A DNA stretch of 64,000 bases from Pseudofabraea citricarpa (taxonomy: Eukaryota > Ascomycota > Leotiomycetes > Helotiales > Dermateaceae). How positions within the stretch are numbered: the first letter of the stretch is position 1; each line of letters starts with the position of its first letter. Both the position numbers and the translations under genes were made by a program. The stretch lies in contig JAPWGK010000030.1 in assembly GCA_029641185.1 (NCBI GenBank), forward strand, positions 62,001 to 126,000, read 5' to 3'. Under the pieces are notes generated by a model. It ran no database searches. It had not been told where the DNA came from and was given only the letters and a program-made list of their open reading frames with translations. Of this stretch, positions 13,194-23,644 are shown one piece after another.

Positions 13194-15656
13194 TTATAAT
13201 AGCATATCTGAGTCTTGAGTCGCGAATGATTCTTCGGAATTTCCCCTAACATTTTCCTGTTTACTTTCTACATCTCTATTCGTTGCCTCGAGCCTCTCCC
13301 GAGAAACGCCATTATGCGTGTCCCAAAATATAATACTAGGAGAACCAACATCCTCCAGAGTCCCTGATGACGGCATGTGGAAATCTTGGATTTGAGGTCT
13401 TGAAGTATTAGCCAAGGCCATCGATTCTGCACTATGATTTAGCATAATTTCGTAGTCTTCTGAAGGCCGCAGAAGCTTCCTGGGTAGAGTCCTGCCCAGA
13501 TCTTCATAAATATCTGAACAATCCGAACCGAGTAACAATTCATCTGGTTTTTCCTGGAATCCTGCTTCCAACAATAACGGTATCGGCCCGTTGTTACTTT
13601 CCTTCGGCAAGCAGACACTAGAATTGCGGCGCTGATGAGGCTTTTGGGTACTAAAATATGCATCTTGATCTAAGAGCATATCATTAGATTCGTCCAGTGC
13701 TAAAGCCAGGTCATAACAATGGATGTAGGGCTTTTCTGTTTGGTGTGCAAACAACAAATCACTAGGAAGTCCCCTCCCCAAATCCGAGTCGAATAAAAGC
13801 ATCTCTTCTGTCTCCTGTTCTGTTGTACGAGTTTCAACATCGTTGATGTCGGAAAACATCTCGAAATCATCATCTGCCAAAAGGTCTTCCACCATGATGT
13901 CCTTTACAGGGTAAGATTGGGTATTTTGAAGCGGCTCAAATTCATCGTTAGATTGATTTTGCATCGTGGCCATGATCATATCGTCCTGTGATGGCCAAGC
14001 TGAGTTGTCGATAGATCTGCCCGGCATCCGCCGAGCTGCTAAAGGGTCGTATAACTTCTGTTGCATCATTGCCCACAACCTTGCTTGTATGATGGTCCCA
14101 AGCTCCCCCCCTGTTGCTGTTTCCTCGTCAAAACAATCGGTCCTGATAGAAGATGTAGATGGCGGAGTGTTCTTTAGTTTTGCTAGCTTTCTCCGCAGAT
14201 TTGGTGATTGTGCATTTTTTGCCCAGGATAAAGACATGCTTCTTGAGATTGATGAAACGAACTGTGCATTATGATTCATTGACTATACTGGGTTAGAGTG
14301 AACTGTATTTAAAGAAACTTGTTCTTACCTCTCTAAATCCAGGGCTCCAGAGACTGGGTGCAATTTGACACAATGAAACGCGTGGCCGTGGCTTTTTGAC
14401 CAAGGTGCCACTCATGCCTTTGGAACCCAGCCCATACCCGCCAACAATTATGCGAGTTGCATTCTCTACGAGTAAACCTAAAGATTGGCAATCGTTCATG
14501 GTCTGGATCAAATCCAGAGCGTCATCATCTGAACTAGGACGCTTCAAGGAGGGGGGCGCTGAGGACGACAAGGAGGATAGGGGAGTATCCACATCCTCAA
14601 ATTCGTTCAGTAGCAATTCATCGTCCCCAGAGCATGAACCGAGAGAAGTCCGAAAGTCAGATGGAAATGCGAATTTATTTAGAGAGGCTGACTGAGGCCT
14701 TTTGCTAGGCATGACTTCTGGCGCATTTCTCAATGCATCGTACTCCCGAATTTCCCTAAAATATTTCCAATATTCGAAATTCGACGGAGTATATCTCAAG
14801 GCCTCAACACCCTTCGAATCCGACTCGCTATTCTCATAAGATGTTGCTGAGAGGAGCATTTCACTTTCATGTATCTCATTCTGCAAGTGTCTTGTATCCA
14901 CGTCGAGATCGCCCATTCTAAGCAACGTATTTTCCTTGAAATTCTGCTCACTGCGCACGGCATCATCCACCACTGGAACCTTGTTGAGATTTGTGTTGAT
15001 AGTCGTTGTCGTCTCTGCTTCGACTTTCGGCAAATTCATGCCACTGGAACATGTTTTGGCTTTTTTGAAGGGCGGCTTAATTCTTTGTGTGTGTTGTATA
15101 TCAAAACGAAGTTCGAGTCGATTAAAATCTGCACAGAAAACACCGCCTGGAGCCCGAAAATCCACATCGCTCTTCAACAATCCACCAAGCTTGGCATCTT
15201 TGGTTCTAGCCGGTAGCATATGGCTAAGGCTGATTTTCATATCAGGTTGACCAATGCCTGATCCTTGCGAAGCCACAGTGGATGCCAAGAGTGATAGCTG
15301 GGACCATAACTGTGAGAATTAGCTCTAAACTAGGAGATGGAAGAGAGTGCAAGACTGACAGGAGTATCGTGAAAGAAGCTTGCAACAACCTCCATAGTAT
15401 AATCACGACATGGACCAGTCAGTTGCTGACCATCCAGTGTGAGATATATATCAATACAGCATTCAGCACCTCTAGTTACCCAGAAGCTACCCGAAACCAG
15501 ATCTTTGATGGCATCAATGTCGCTCAAGGCGTGCAAGGTGGTCGAGGGGGATTTGAGGTGAATTGTTGAGGTAAGAGACAGACTCAAATTGCTAGAAGAT
15601 CTTGATAGATGTAAAGAATCAAGAGCAAGACTCGTCAGAGACATAATAGCATTCAT
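13194..15656 (-). CDS. Large unknown protein
   Basis: Three exons (15656..15360, 15309..14329, 14282..13194) join in phase 0 and give 788 residues. I do not recognise the family. Residues 1 to about 190 look folded, with alternating hydrophobic positions and blocks such as SGSFWVTRGAECCIDIYL and GGVFCADFNRLELRFDIQ. The remaining 600 residues are Ser- and acid-rich and look disordered, with short hydrophobic islands. There are no membrane segments and no signal peptide. A compact N-terminal domain with a long disordered tail is common in regulatory or scaffold proteins, but that is only a general resemblance. The first donor is the weak GTCAGT, so the exon 1-2 join is the least certain part. 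The start may be further upstream through an unseen exon. It is divergent from the TDT transporter. Confidence 0.65.
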
Positions 15657-16274
15657 TCGTTAAGAATCGGCTCCAGCATAGAATAGCATACTGGGCGCGG
15701 CCAACAGGCATCGATTGCGGGGTAGGTATTCGAGCTGAACCTAGACAAAAATTCACTTGTAAGTATAGTGGGTTAGTGTGAGTAGCATAGATTGATAGCA
15801 CATCTGCCGCATATACAATTGTACAATTGGTCCAGCTGGAATGCTTTGCAAGAAAAGCTGGTGGTGTGGAGAGGAGGAACGAGAGGCGTGTCGCGAGATT
15901 TGAGGGCCGTCAAGTTATTCTGCCATGCCACACCGCACAGTGTTTGTCCCCCACAAGCTGGTGGCGGCACAACGCTAATGACATCGTCACTGCACACCGC
16001 AGAAGCCGTATTTCCGAGCCAAATCCACCTCCAGCTTTCTTCCATCACCACCAATAAATACTCCACTTCCACAGACACTACCTGCGACCACTCGCGCCAA
16101 TACCCCAATGGCGCTGAGCAATCTAGGCTCCATCGTCCTCAACCTCCTCATCTTTATCACGACGCTCGTCAACTTCAGCTACGCGCTGACAACCCTCGAA
16201 CCTCTAATCGTCCTGGCCCTCTATGCCATCTCCAAGATATTCGCAACTGCTCCAGAAGAGGGCATATTCACGAA
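15657..16274. promoter_or_regulatory. Divergent promoter region with a candidate overlapping uORF
   Basis: This 618-bp stretch separates the unknown minus-strand gene from the TDT transporter. Most of it has no feature I can name. Its right end contains the start of a 66-codon hydrophobic open frame (16108..16308) that runs past the transporter ATG in another frame; see the separate entry. Confidence 0.4.
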
Positions 16275-16308
16275 ATGTCAGCACCGACACCTTTACCAGG
16301 ACGGTTGA
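16108..16308 (+). CDS. Candidate upstream ORF or small membrane protein
   Basis: This is a 66-residue open frame with ATG in the context CCAATGG. Its first 50 residues are strongly hydrophobic (LNLLIFITTLVNF and LIVLALYAISKIF), which predicts one or two membrane helices. Third codon positions are rich in C and G, unlike the surrounding leader. The frame ends 31 bases inside the transporter CDS, so it overlaps the transporter start codon at 16275. It could be a regulatory uORF, a genuine microprotein, or an accidental frame. No splice linking it to the transporter is apparent. Confidence 0.35.
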   Translation: MALSNLGSIVLNLLIFITTLVNFSYALTTLEPLIVLALYAISKIFATAPEEGIFTKCQHRHLYQDG

Positions 16309-17931
16309 ATGAGACATCTCTAAATGGTGGCTACCAAACTCCTCCATGCGTCGATCTCGAAGAAGGCTTGTCTAAGGATAGTCTCTCCCGCCGAAACAAT
16401 CTGAGAAGGAATACATGGCTAGGCGGCGAGGGTTTGGGATCGCGCAGCACTGGAACTGGTATGCCCAAGGAAGTTTTGGTTGCAGAGGGAAATAAGGGTA
16501 GCCACCAGAAGAATTATGGTTATCGGGATAGGATTGGCTGCTATACCTGGACCTTCTTCACATTGACCATGGCAACTGGAGGAATGGCGAATGTTTTGCA
16601 TTCAAGTAGGACTATTGGCAGTTTAATCATATTCGCCGAGCTAACTGTTAATTCTCAGTACCCTTTCGATCGGAGTGGCTTCGAATTATTGGTTCGGTCA
16701 TCATGTTTTTGAACATGGGGCTTTTTTTGATGAATTGTTTCTTTCTTACTCTACGCTTCATGTGGAATCCAGGAACATTTCGATCCTCGTTTACTCGGCC
16801 AAAGGAGTCTCTCTTTGTGCCTGCATGTGTAAGTTTTCAGTAACCTGATAATCTTGTCCCACACCTAAGCTGACGTCAAGCCAGGTTGTTTCGTGAGTAA
16901 GATTGAATGATAATGACAACAATGCCTGACCAGTAAACAGTGCTGGCACCATCCTAATCAACATCTGCCAATACGGGATCCCAGAAACAGGACAATGGCT
17001 CCAGACAACAATGAAAATTTGTTTCTGGTTCTATGCCGCTGTTGCGTTTCTTGCAAGCGCCAGCATTTACTTAATCATTTGGTCGACCCAGGCTTTCCCT
17101 GTGCATACGATGACTCCCATATGGATTTTTCCTGCCTATCCTTTATTGCTGATTGCTCCGTTCGCTGCCAATCTTATTGACTCTCTCCCTGATGCCGCTG
17201 CGGCAGCCCGAATCAATTCTCTCTCCATAGCTTTCGGAGCTGTAACTATCCAAGGAACAGGATTTCTTATCAGTTTAATGATATATGGGGCCTTTATATA
17301 CCGTCTCATGACACAAAAACTTCCTAAAGGGGGTGCTCGACCTGGCATGGTAGGTCAAAATTCATTTGCTACTGTAGCATATCTGACAGGTGCAGTTTGT
17401 ATCAGTAGGGCCAAGTGGATTCACCGTGGCTGGGATTGTACTTCTGGGCGATACCCTTCCCAAAATCATGCCAAATGGATACAAAGGTCATCCCGATGCA
17501 CCTTTCTTCCTGCAGCTTCTTGCTTTCATGGTTGGTCTCTGGCTTTGGGGTCTTTGCGTCTGGTTTTTTGTTGTTAGTGTGGGAGCACATCACAAATTTG
17601 CCAGACCAGATCGACCAAAGAATCGACTCCAATTCGATATGACATGGTATACCGTTTCTGACAACTGTGACTGAATTATGCTGATGGCCTCAGGTTCTCC
17701 TTTGTTTTTCCAAATACTGCTTTGGTTACTGCTACGCAAGCCATTGCTAAAGCATTCGAGTCACACGCTATGAAAATTGTCGCAACGGTCATGGCTGGAC
17801 TTTTGGTGGTGCTGTGGCTAACAGTAATTGGTGTGATGATAAGGTCTTTCTGCTGTAAAAGACTTCTTTGGCCAGATGAGACTGAACCTCAGTTTGTCTT
17901 CAAAAAGCCAGTATCTATACCCATAGATTGA
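16275..17931 (+). CDS. TDT-family transporter (C4-dicarboxylate/malate or sulfite type)
   Basis: Six exons (16275..16605, 16659..16828, 16885..16892, 16941..17349, 17396..17646, 17694..17931) give 468 residues. TDT proteins (Mae1, Ssu1, TehA) are ten-helix plasma-membrane carriers for dicarboxylates or sulfite. Family features include the first helix around FTLTMATGGMANVL and the segment FRSEWLRIIGSVIMFLNMG. The conserved block ARPGMFVSVGPSGFTVAG and a C-terminal basic tail are also present. The third exon is only 8 nt; it supplies Val-Val and the first two bases of a Ser codon, and without it the frame is lost. The hydrophilic N-terminus (about 80 residues) contains no earlier in-frame Met that looks better. 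Whether it carries malate or sulfite cannot be told from sequence. Confidence 0.9.
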
Positions 17932-18038
17932 TACTATGAATTTCTATTCTTTTCTTGTCCACTGTCGACAATGATTTCTTTTATACAATTGTAAGACCCA
18001 TATACCGCTCTTTGTTATGAAGGGACTCTCAACAATCT

Positions 18039-18727
18039 TCAGTATCTTGCACGCTTTACTGGACCTCCATCGAACCTGTGTTTTGTCTGTTTGCAGCCAG
18101 ATATTTTAAGTTTATCTCCATCGCAGCATGTCCATATGAAACCGTCCTCATAATCCGACTCATCTTTGAGATCATCAATTCTGCCGTGGCAATCCTCATC
18201 GTGATCAGCCCAAAAGTCATCATCAAAGTATGCTTCTTTGGTCCCTGTAAAATGGCATCAGGTTACAGTCACAGGACGAGACCATTAAAACAACTCACCT
18301 GGGTGCCAGCGACAGTCTCCTCTCTTATTCTCCGTAACATCAAACTCCTCGTTACAATTTTCACAAATTGCAAAACGAGACGTCAACATTTGAGGCGATT
18401 TTGTTCTCTTTCTTTTAGAGCTCTCAGGGATATCTTCATCCTCGTTCTCCTCTTGTTCACCCCCAATTCCTCCTCTTCTGAAGTCTCTTCTTTGTCCTCG
18501 GAGTCTGAATCAGCGTGGTATGGAATCACCTCATGCTCAGGAACAAGCACTTTATTCTTCAAAAAGTTCCTGCAGGTATCATTCTCCTTGTAAAGCTGAG
18601 CCAACAATCCTCGAAGTCGGCTTGCTGTCATTGTTGAAAGAGCCTTGTCCAATTCAGCCTCAACGTTGACATTCTGCGCACCTGGTGGACTTGAGCTAGT
18701 AAGATCAATAAAAGAGTCTGCCATCAT
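18039..18727 (-). pseudogene. Cys/His-domain protein with a broken frame
   Basis: Two blocks are clearly coding. The first (18727 to about 18450) encodes an N-terminus with helix-forming and acidic segments ending in EEEEL. The second (about 18445..18299 plus 18244..18039, with a 54-nt intron) encodes a Cys/His-rich domain. That domain has CENCNEEFDV, then CRWHPG, then FWADHDEDCHG, then WTCCDGD and GCKQTKH, a pattern typical of a zinc-binding module. The blocks lie in different frames. The change falls in an acidic linker at a run of five G (about 18457-18461), where one extra base would give a continuous protein of about 211 residues. I found no GT-AG intron that repairs the frame with good signals. 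It may be an assembly error, a recent mutation or an unusual intron. Confidence 0.6.
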
Positions 18728-19104
18728 ATATGAAGTTTGCTGGTTTCTCTAGGACAGTGCGGCAATATACCTCAAAGGTTGGGACACTGGCCGAGATGCT
18801 TCTCGTTTTTCTTGACGCGTGCGACGCGACTTGCTTATCGTCCATTACCCGTTGAGCCCGTTCGCAGGGATTACTGCTAGCCCACCCTTGCGATTGCGCC
18901 CATTCAATATCCTCGTGCTTGTGTTCCGTTGAATCCGGGGCTATCCGCAACCTTGTTGATGGTAACAACATATCTCGGACTTTGTGGCAGCACGGCTACT
19001 CAGCGAGAGAATTATTAGCGACAAGGCGAGGGGTGCGGACTTGAATTGAATCGTGACATTGCAGCTTTGTTACAACTCTTGATTTGTTGTACTCGGAAAA
19101 CGCA
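18728..19104. other. Intergenic, divergent
   Basis: Region between the Cys/His protein and the APH-like kinase, presumably a shared promoter. An 88-codon minus frame extends into it but has no recognisable features. Confidence 0.45.
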
Positions 19105-20675
19105 ATGCCCAAAAAGATAGGAGTATTTTCCTATGCGACGTTTAATCTGTCTGCCCTTCTCAACCTTGCGGGTCAGTTTCGAAATATACCATGCTCTTGC
19201 GATCCGGCTCAGGAGCCAAAAAGTGGAAGTTTAAACTGGGTGATTTTCCTTTCATTTGAAGATGGGGTCCAGTGGACATTCCGTTCTCCTCGTGCGTGCT
19301 ACGATATTTCTCCCGAAACTACAGCAGAGCTACTCAAAAGCGAGGTTGCAACCATGAAGTATATCAGGCTGAACAGTTCGATTCCCGTCCCAGAGGTATT
19401 TGATTACAGGTACGTCGTTATATTATATATCAAAGCAAAAATAATACTAATCATCATAAAAGTCACACTGAATCTAACCCGATTGGGATTCCTTTCATTC
19501 TTATGAGCAAGGCTTCCGGGTTTCCACTGAGCACTTTTTCCTGGAATGCTTATCCGGAGGGGATGGTTGTATCTCGCAAGCCACCTCCAGGCCTCAAACG
19601 GTCTAGCAAGGAGAAGATAATGGAGCAACTAGGTGCAATTTCTTCACAGTTGCTAAATTTACGGTTCGACAAAATCGGATCCCTTTTCCAGGAGAAGGGG
19701 GAATACCGCATTTATAAGTGCCTTTCCCCGGCGCTACTCTGGCACGGTCGAGATTGCCTGGGTGATGACACTCCACGTGGCCCATTCGAACACGACCACG
19801 ATTATTACGAATCGCTCCTTTCAGCATTTCTCCTTCACATCAAAGAGCTTCCACTAGAACAGCATACCTTCTTTGCCCCGATCCCAGTACTTACAGAGTT
19901 CGAAACACTTCTCAAATACCGGTCTGCAGTCGATAGATGGAACGATTTTGTGACCGTGGGTTCGAAGATTGACAGTAGCAAGAACAGGTTAGACTACTGC
20001 ATTGCTGGAGATTTCCTGGGGAAAATGATACCTTTGATTAGTCAACGGTCGCTTACAGTCCCGGGCAACAAGGAGCTTGGATTCCCTCTGTACCATCCGG
20101 ACCTCAGTACAAGCAACATCTTTGTAGATGATGACTTCAATATTACCTGCATCATTGACTGGGCATTCTCTTCAACCGTTCCCATATCGACACTCCTTAT
20201 GACTCCAAGCTTTCCTCATCCGAGAGATGATGTTGACACAACCCTTGTTCCCATCTTCAGAGCCGGTTTCACTCAGCACTATTACCAGAGCCAAGACATC
20301 ACGCTAGACCCAAAGTTCTGGGATTCTACCCAGAGAGCCTGGCTATTTACGAGGCTAGTGACTCTTGATGGCTTACAAGACCACCGTTACTTCACAGAGC
20401 TATATATATCGGTGCATAAGTCAGAGGATGAGCTCAATATACCAAAGCTATTCAAAGATGTACAGAAGAAAGAAGAGTTTGTAGAGCTAGCCAAAGCGCT
20501 TGCGGCGGATGACCGTTCAGCAAGCGAAGTCGAGAAAGATGAAAAGGAGTATTTCTTTTACTCAAAGTCGGGACAAGAAGCTATAGCGAGAAAACTTACA
20601 ATGGTCGAGGGATTAAGCGAGGGGTTTGTGGCCGATAAGAGGCTATGGCAATGGATCAAGGAAGCGATGGCATAG
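19105..20675 (+). CDS. Aminoglycoside-phosphotransferase-like kinase
   Basis: Exons 19105..19409 and 19463..20675 give 505 residues; the intron splits a Ser codon. The protein belongs to the APH/choline-kinase-like fold widespread in fungal genomes. The catalytic loop is HPDLSTSN at 313-320 (Asp315 the likely base, Asn320 a metal ligand). The metal-binding IIDW motif sits at 332-335. Upstream, an SKEEVATM-like Glu helix and the PVPEVFDY segment match the N-lobe of the family. The frame is open for seven codons before the ATG, but only from non-ATG codons. Fungal members are mostly of unknown substrate; the name does not imply antibiotic resistance. Confidence 0.85.
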
Positions 20676-21389
20676 GCGTACAGTCATAGCCATAGAAGAG
20701 AGTTTGATTCGGGTCATTATGTTTTTGAATAAACACTCTATCAAAATGTAGGAGCTTACCTACGTGTTTGGCCCAGTCAAAAAAGTAGAATCCTATCGAA
20801 TATCTGTAGGTAAATATGCAACAGCTTTAACTTCTACAAAAGTCACTTTAGAAAACTACTAGTCTACAGGCAGAGCACATAAAGACTAGCTAGTAGTGCC
20901 AAGCCACTAGCACCTTTAACTTTTCATTTTAGTGGAAATCTCAAAGGCTATTGAGCATCAATCGTTTAAGCGGATCGTTGCTCTATTGGTGCGGATCCCC
21001 CGGCTCTCGACTACTTCAACGCCTGAGGATTCGAGTTTGCTTAAATAACGAAAGAATTTCTCTGATTCAGTTTCAATAAATCCGCCATTATCCGAACTTT
21101 TATTTTTGTGCTTTTTCAGCGTATTTTACAAGATATTCTGTTGCAACCAGGGCAATGCAAAGATTAGAGTTTCTTGGCGCATGACTAGCCTGTCGTGCGT
21201 CGTACTCATCGTTAATACCCCAATCAGGACTTTTTCGCGAGGGGTTCGTGTGCTTAAAGTACTTCGTATGTCGTATGCCCCAGATCGCTTTCCGACAAAC
21301 CGAGTTTTTCGTTTGTTCTCCCCATTCGTTTCCCGTATATCCAAAGATTCCCTTGCAACTGGGTGACGTCGCAACGGGTTTAACCAAAG
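20676..21389. other. Intergenic
   Basis: AT-rich sequence with several short CTAG-containing repeats around 20860-20915. No gene is recognisable. Confidence 0.45.
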
Positions 21390-22750
21390 ATGAGATCGAG
21401 AAGGCCGCACCACAAGACCCGCCACGGATGCACACGCTGCAAGGAAAGGAGGATTAAGGTGAAACCCCTTGGAGTTTAGCGGCTTTTGAATTACATGGCC
21501 CAAAGTTTTTAATTGATCGCTGGATAATCTGACTGCATTTCTAGTGCGACGAATCAAAACCGACTGTTAGTAGAGGGACGATCAGAGATAACTGCCCCAC
21601 CAGCTTACAAGTAACATAGTGCCATAATTGCCAGAGATATCACACGGTATGCACATATAAAGCACCGACAGCCGCACCTGGCACGCGGAATACTGCTACC
21701 ACTCTATCTAAACTCGGAACCACAGACACGGCTCTATCGAACCTCATAATTCAGTCTGGGAGCACGACACCTTCACCTAAAGCTACTTCATTAACGCCGC
21801 CATCTTCAGGACACCCCCCATGCCAAGGTTTAGCTACTTGCCATCCTCCCAATGTGCAGGATCTTCAGCTCTTGCATCATTACACCATGGTGACGTGCTT
21901 TACAGCGGCGGATGATCCCTCTCTCCACCCCATATTTCAAGATATGGTACCTCAAAAAGCCTTCTCACACCCATTTCTATTGCACGGCGTTCTCGCTTTC
22001 TCAGCCTTACATCAAGCTTTTCTAAACCCAGAAGATAAGACTTTCCACTGTCTGGCTTTCAAGCACCATCGAATGTCTATTACAGCTCATCGGAATGCCC
22101 TGGAAAATCTATGCAAGGAGAACTGGGAAGTTCTTTTTGTTTCTGCCAGCTTAATTGTTATATTCATTGCGGCCAAAGGCAGATTTCCGGAATACTTCCT
22201 AGGCGTAGGCACAACGGAATCAAAGACTCCACTAGACCACGTAGTCGACTTTGCCAACTTCTTACAAGGCATTCTTGCTGTTCTTATGAACAGCCAGCAG
22301 TGGGTCGTTGGTTCAGATATTGGGCCACTTCTCCACCGTCATGTCATGCGCAGACCCTTACCCGAAAACCAGGTCCCACTCGAAAGCCTGATACAACTAC
22401 AAATGCGCAATGAAAGCAGTGGAGCCAGCGAGGAAGCGATTAAGCTGTATAAGAGTAGCATCGAAAAGTTACAGTCAGCCTTCTACCGGGTTGAACTCGC
22501 CGACCCGGACTCTGCTGTCGTTGTTCTCAATTGGCTCGTTCAGTCACCCGATGCATATCTCGAAGGCGTAAAAAGTAGAACTCCTATCGCCCTTGCTATC
22601 TTAGCACACCACTGCGTTATCCTTCAAAAGATGTGCCATGCGTGGTGGTCTGCAGGTTGGGGAAAGCAATTACTATCGTGTATTAGCGATGTGTTGGACG
22701 AAGATTGGAAGGAATCTATCAAGTGGCCTCTTGAACAACTTGAGACCTAA
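21390..22750 (+). CDS. Zn2Cys6 transcription factor (UPC2-like layout)
   Basis: Exons 21390..21458, 21545..21565 and 21620..22750 give 406 residues. The binuclear zinc cluster is near the N-terminus with Cys14, 17, 24, 31, 34 and 41 (spacing 2-6-6-2-6). The cluster is assembled from three exons: the middle one encodes just seven residues (CDESKPT), and the fourth Cys is the first codon of exon 3. After a Ser/Thr/Pro linker the protein has a helical domain starting at LLHHYTMVTC, with HPFLLHGVLAFSALH. This is the layout of the short sterol-uptake-control (UPC2-like) regulators. The protein presumably acts in the nucleus; its targets are unknown. Confidence 0.88.
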
Positions 22751-23644
22751 AACGACCCAATTATGTATCATTCTGGTCACATGTCGAGGAAATACTACAC
22801 CAACGATTCAGAGAGACTCGTTTCCAACTCATCTACTACTCGGCTGCTCTAGCGACACTAAACAACTCCAAGGAAGTCGCAGTATCACGACCAGGTTCTT
22901 CACAACCCGATTGAATATTGGAAGTACCATTTTACACAATTCTGAATATATCACCAATATTTTTTGAGGACATGTTCAGAAACACTGTGACTGGGTACTC
23001 TCGTACGCTCGCGCGTTACGGGGACGAGTTGGGATTCTACATAACCGCTGGAAGGCTCAGCGGGGTTGTGGCAGTATTGCGAACAGTACTTTCGGCCACG
23101 ACTTGCACTGGCTACTGAAGCTCTGATAGGTTTGATACAAGCTGCTTAAGGGTTTCCTTGTTGGCTTGTTCTAATCATCAACCAGTAATTGGCTGCTGGT
23201 ACCGATATAAGGGCATGTCGGGACCTGGACACCTGTGTGTGGATAAGTGTCAATTGACATTTCTGAGTCAAGGGGAAAAGCGTATATTGATGTTTGAATT
23301 TATGATTCAGGGAAACGGTTTGCTAGAATGTACACTTATCATCTGAGAGGAAATAGAGCTAAATTGTAGAATGCCAATGGCAGTATTTAAGCGAGCCGGT
23401 CAATCACATCGCTTTGAACAATACCATATGTTATCAGTTTGATATTGAACCCCTTAAACTGCCTCTGAGAACTGTAGGCAAGGCGAAAATAATTCCCGCA
23501 CGTTTCCAGCCGTGATTTGGATCTCCATTAATGAGCGAATCGGAAATCTAGGCGCTTGTTTCCCGAATCGGTAGTTGTGTCAAGGTACTTGACACGTTCC
23601 TAAGTTGATAATTAGCCCCTGAATCCTCATAAATTTATTTTCAG
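22751..23644. other. Intergenic
   Basis: Short plus frames continue after the regulator stop, but none shows motifs or splice signals that would extend it. I see no other feature. Confidence 0.45.

Noticed and set aside
15792..16274. Upstream extension of the TDT transporter frame to a 306-codon ORF
   Set aside because: The frame is open by chance; the upstream part has no coding character and the MSAPTPLPG start is the natural N-terminus.
19105..20675. Antibiotic-resistance gene
   Set aside because: The APH fold is common in fungal genomes with unrelated or unknown substrates; there is no sign of transfer.
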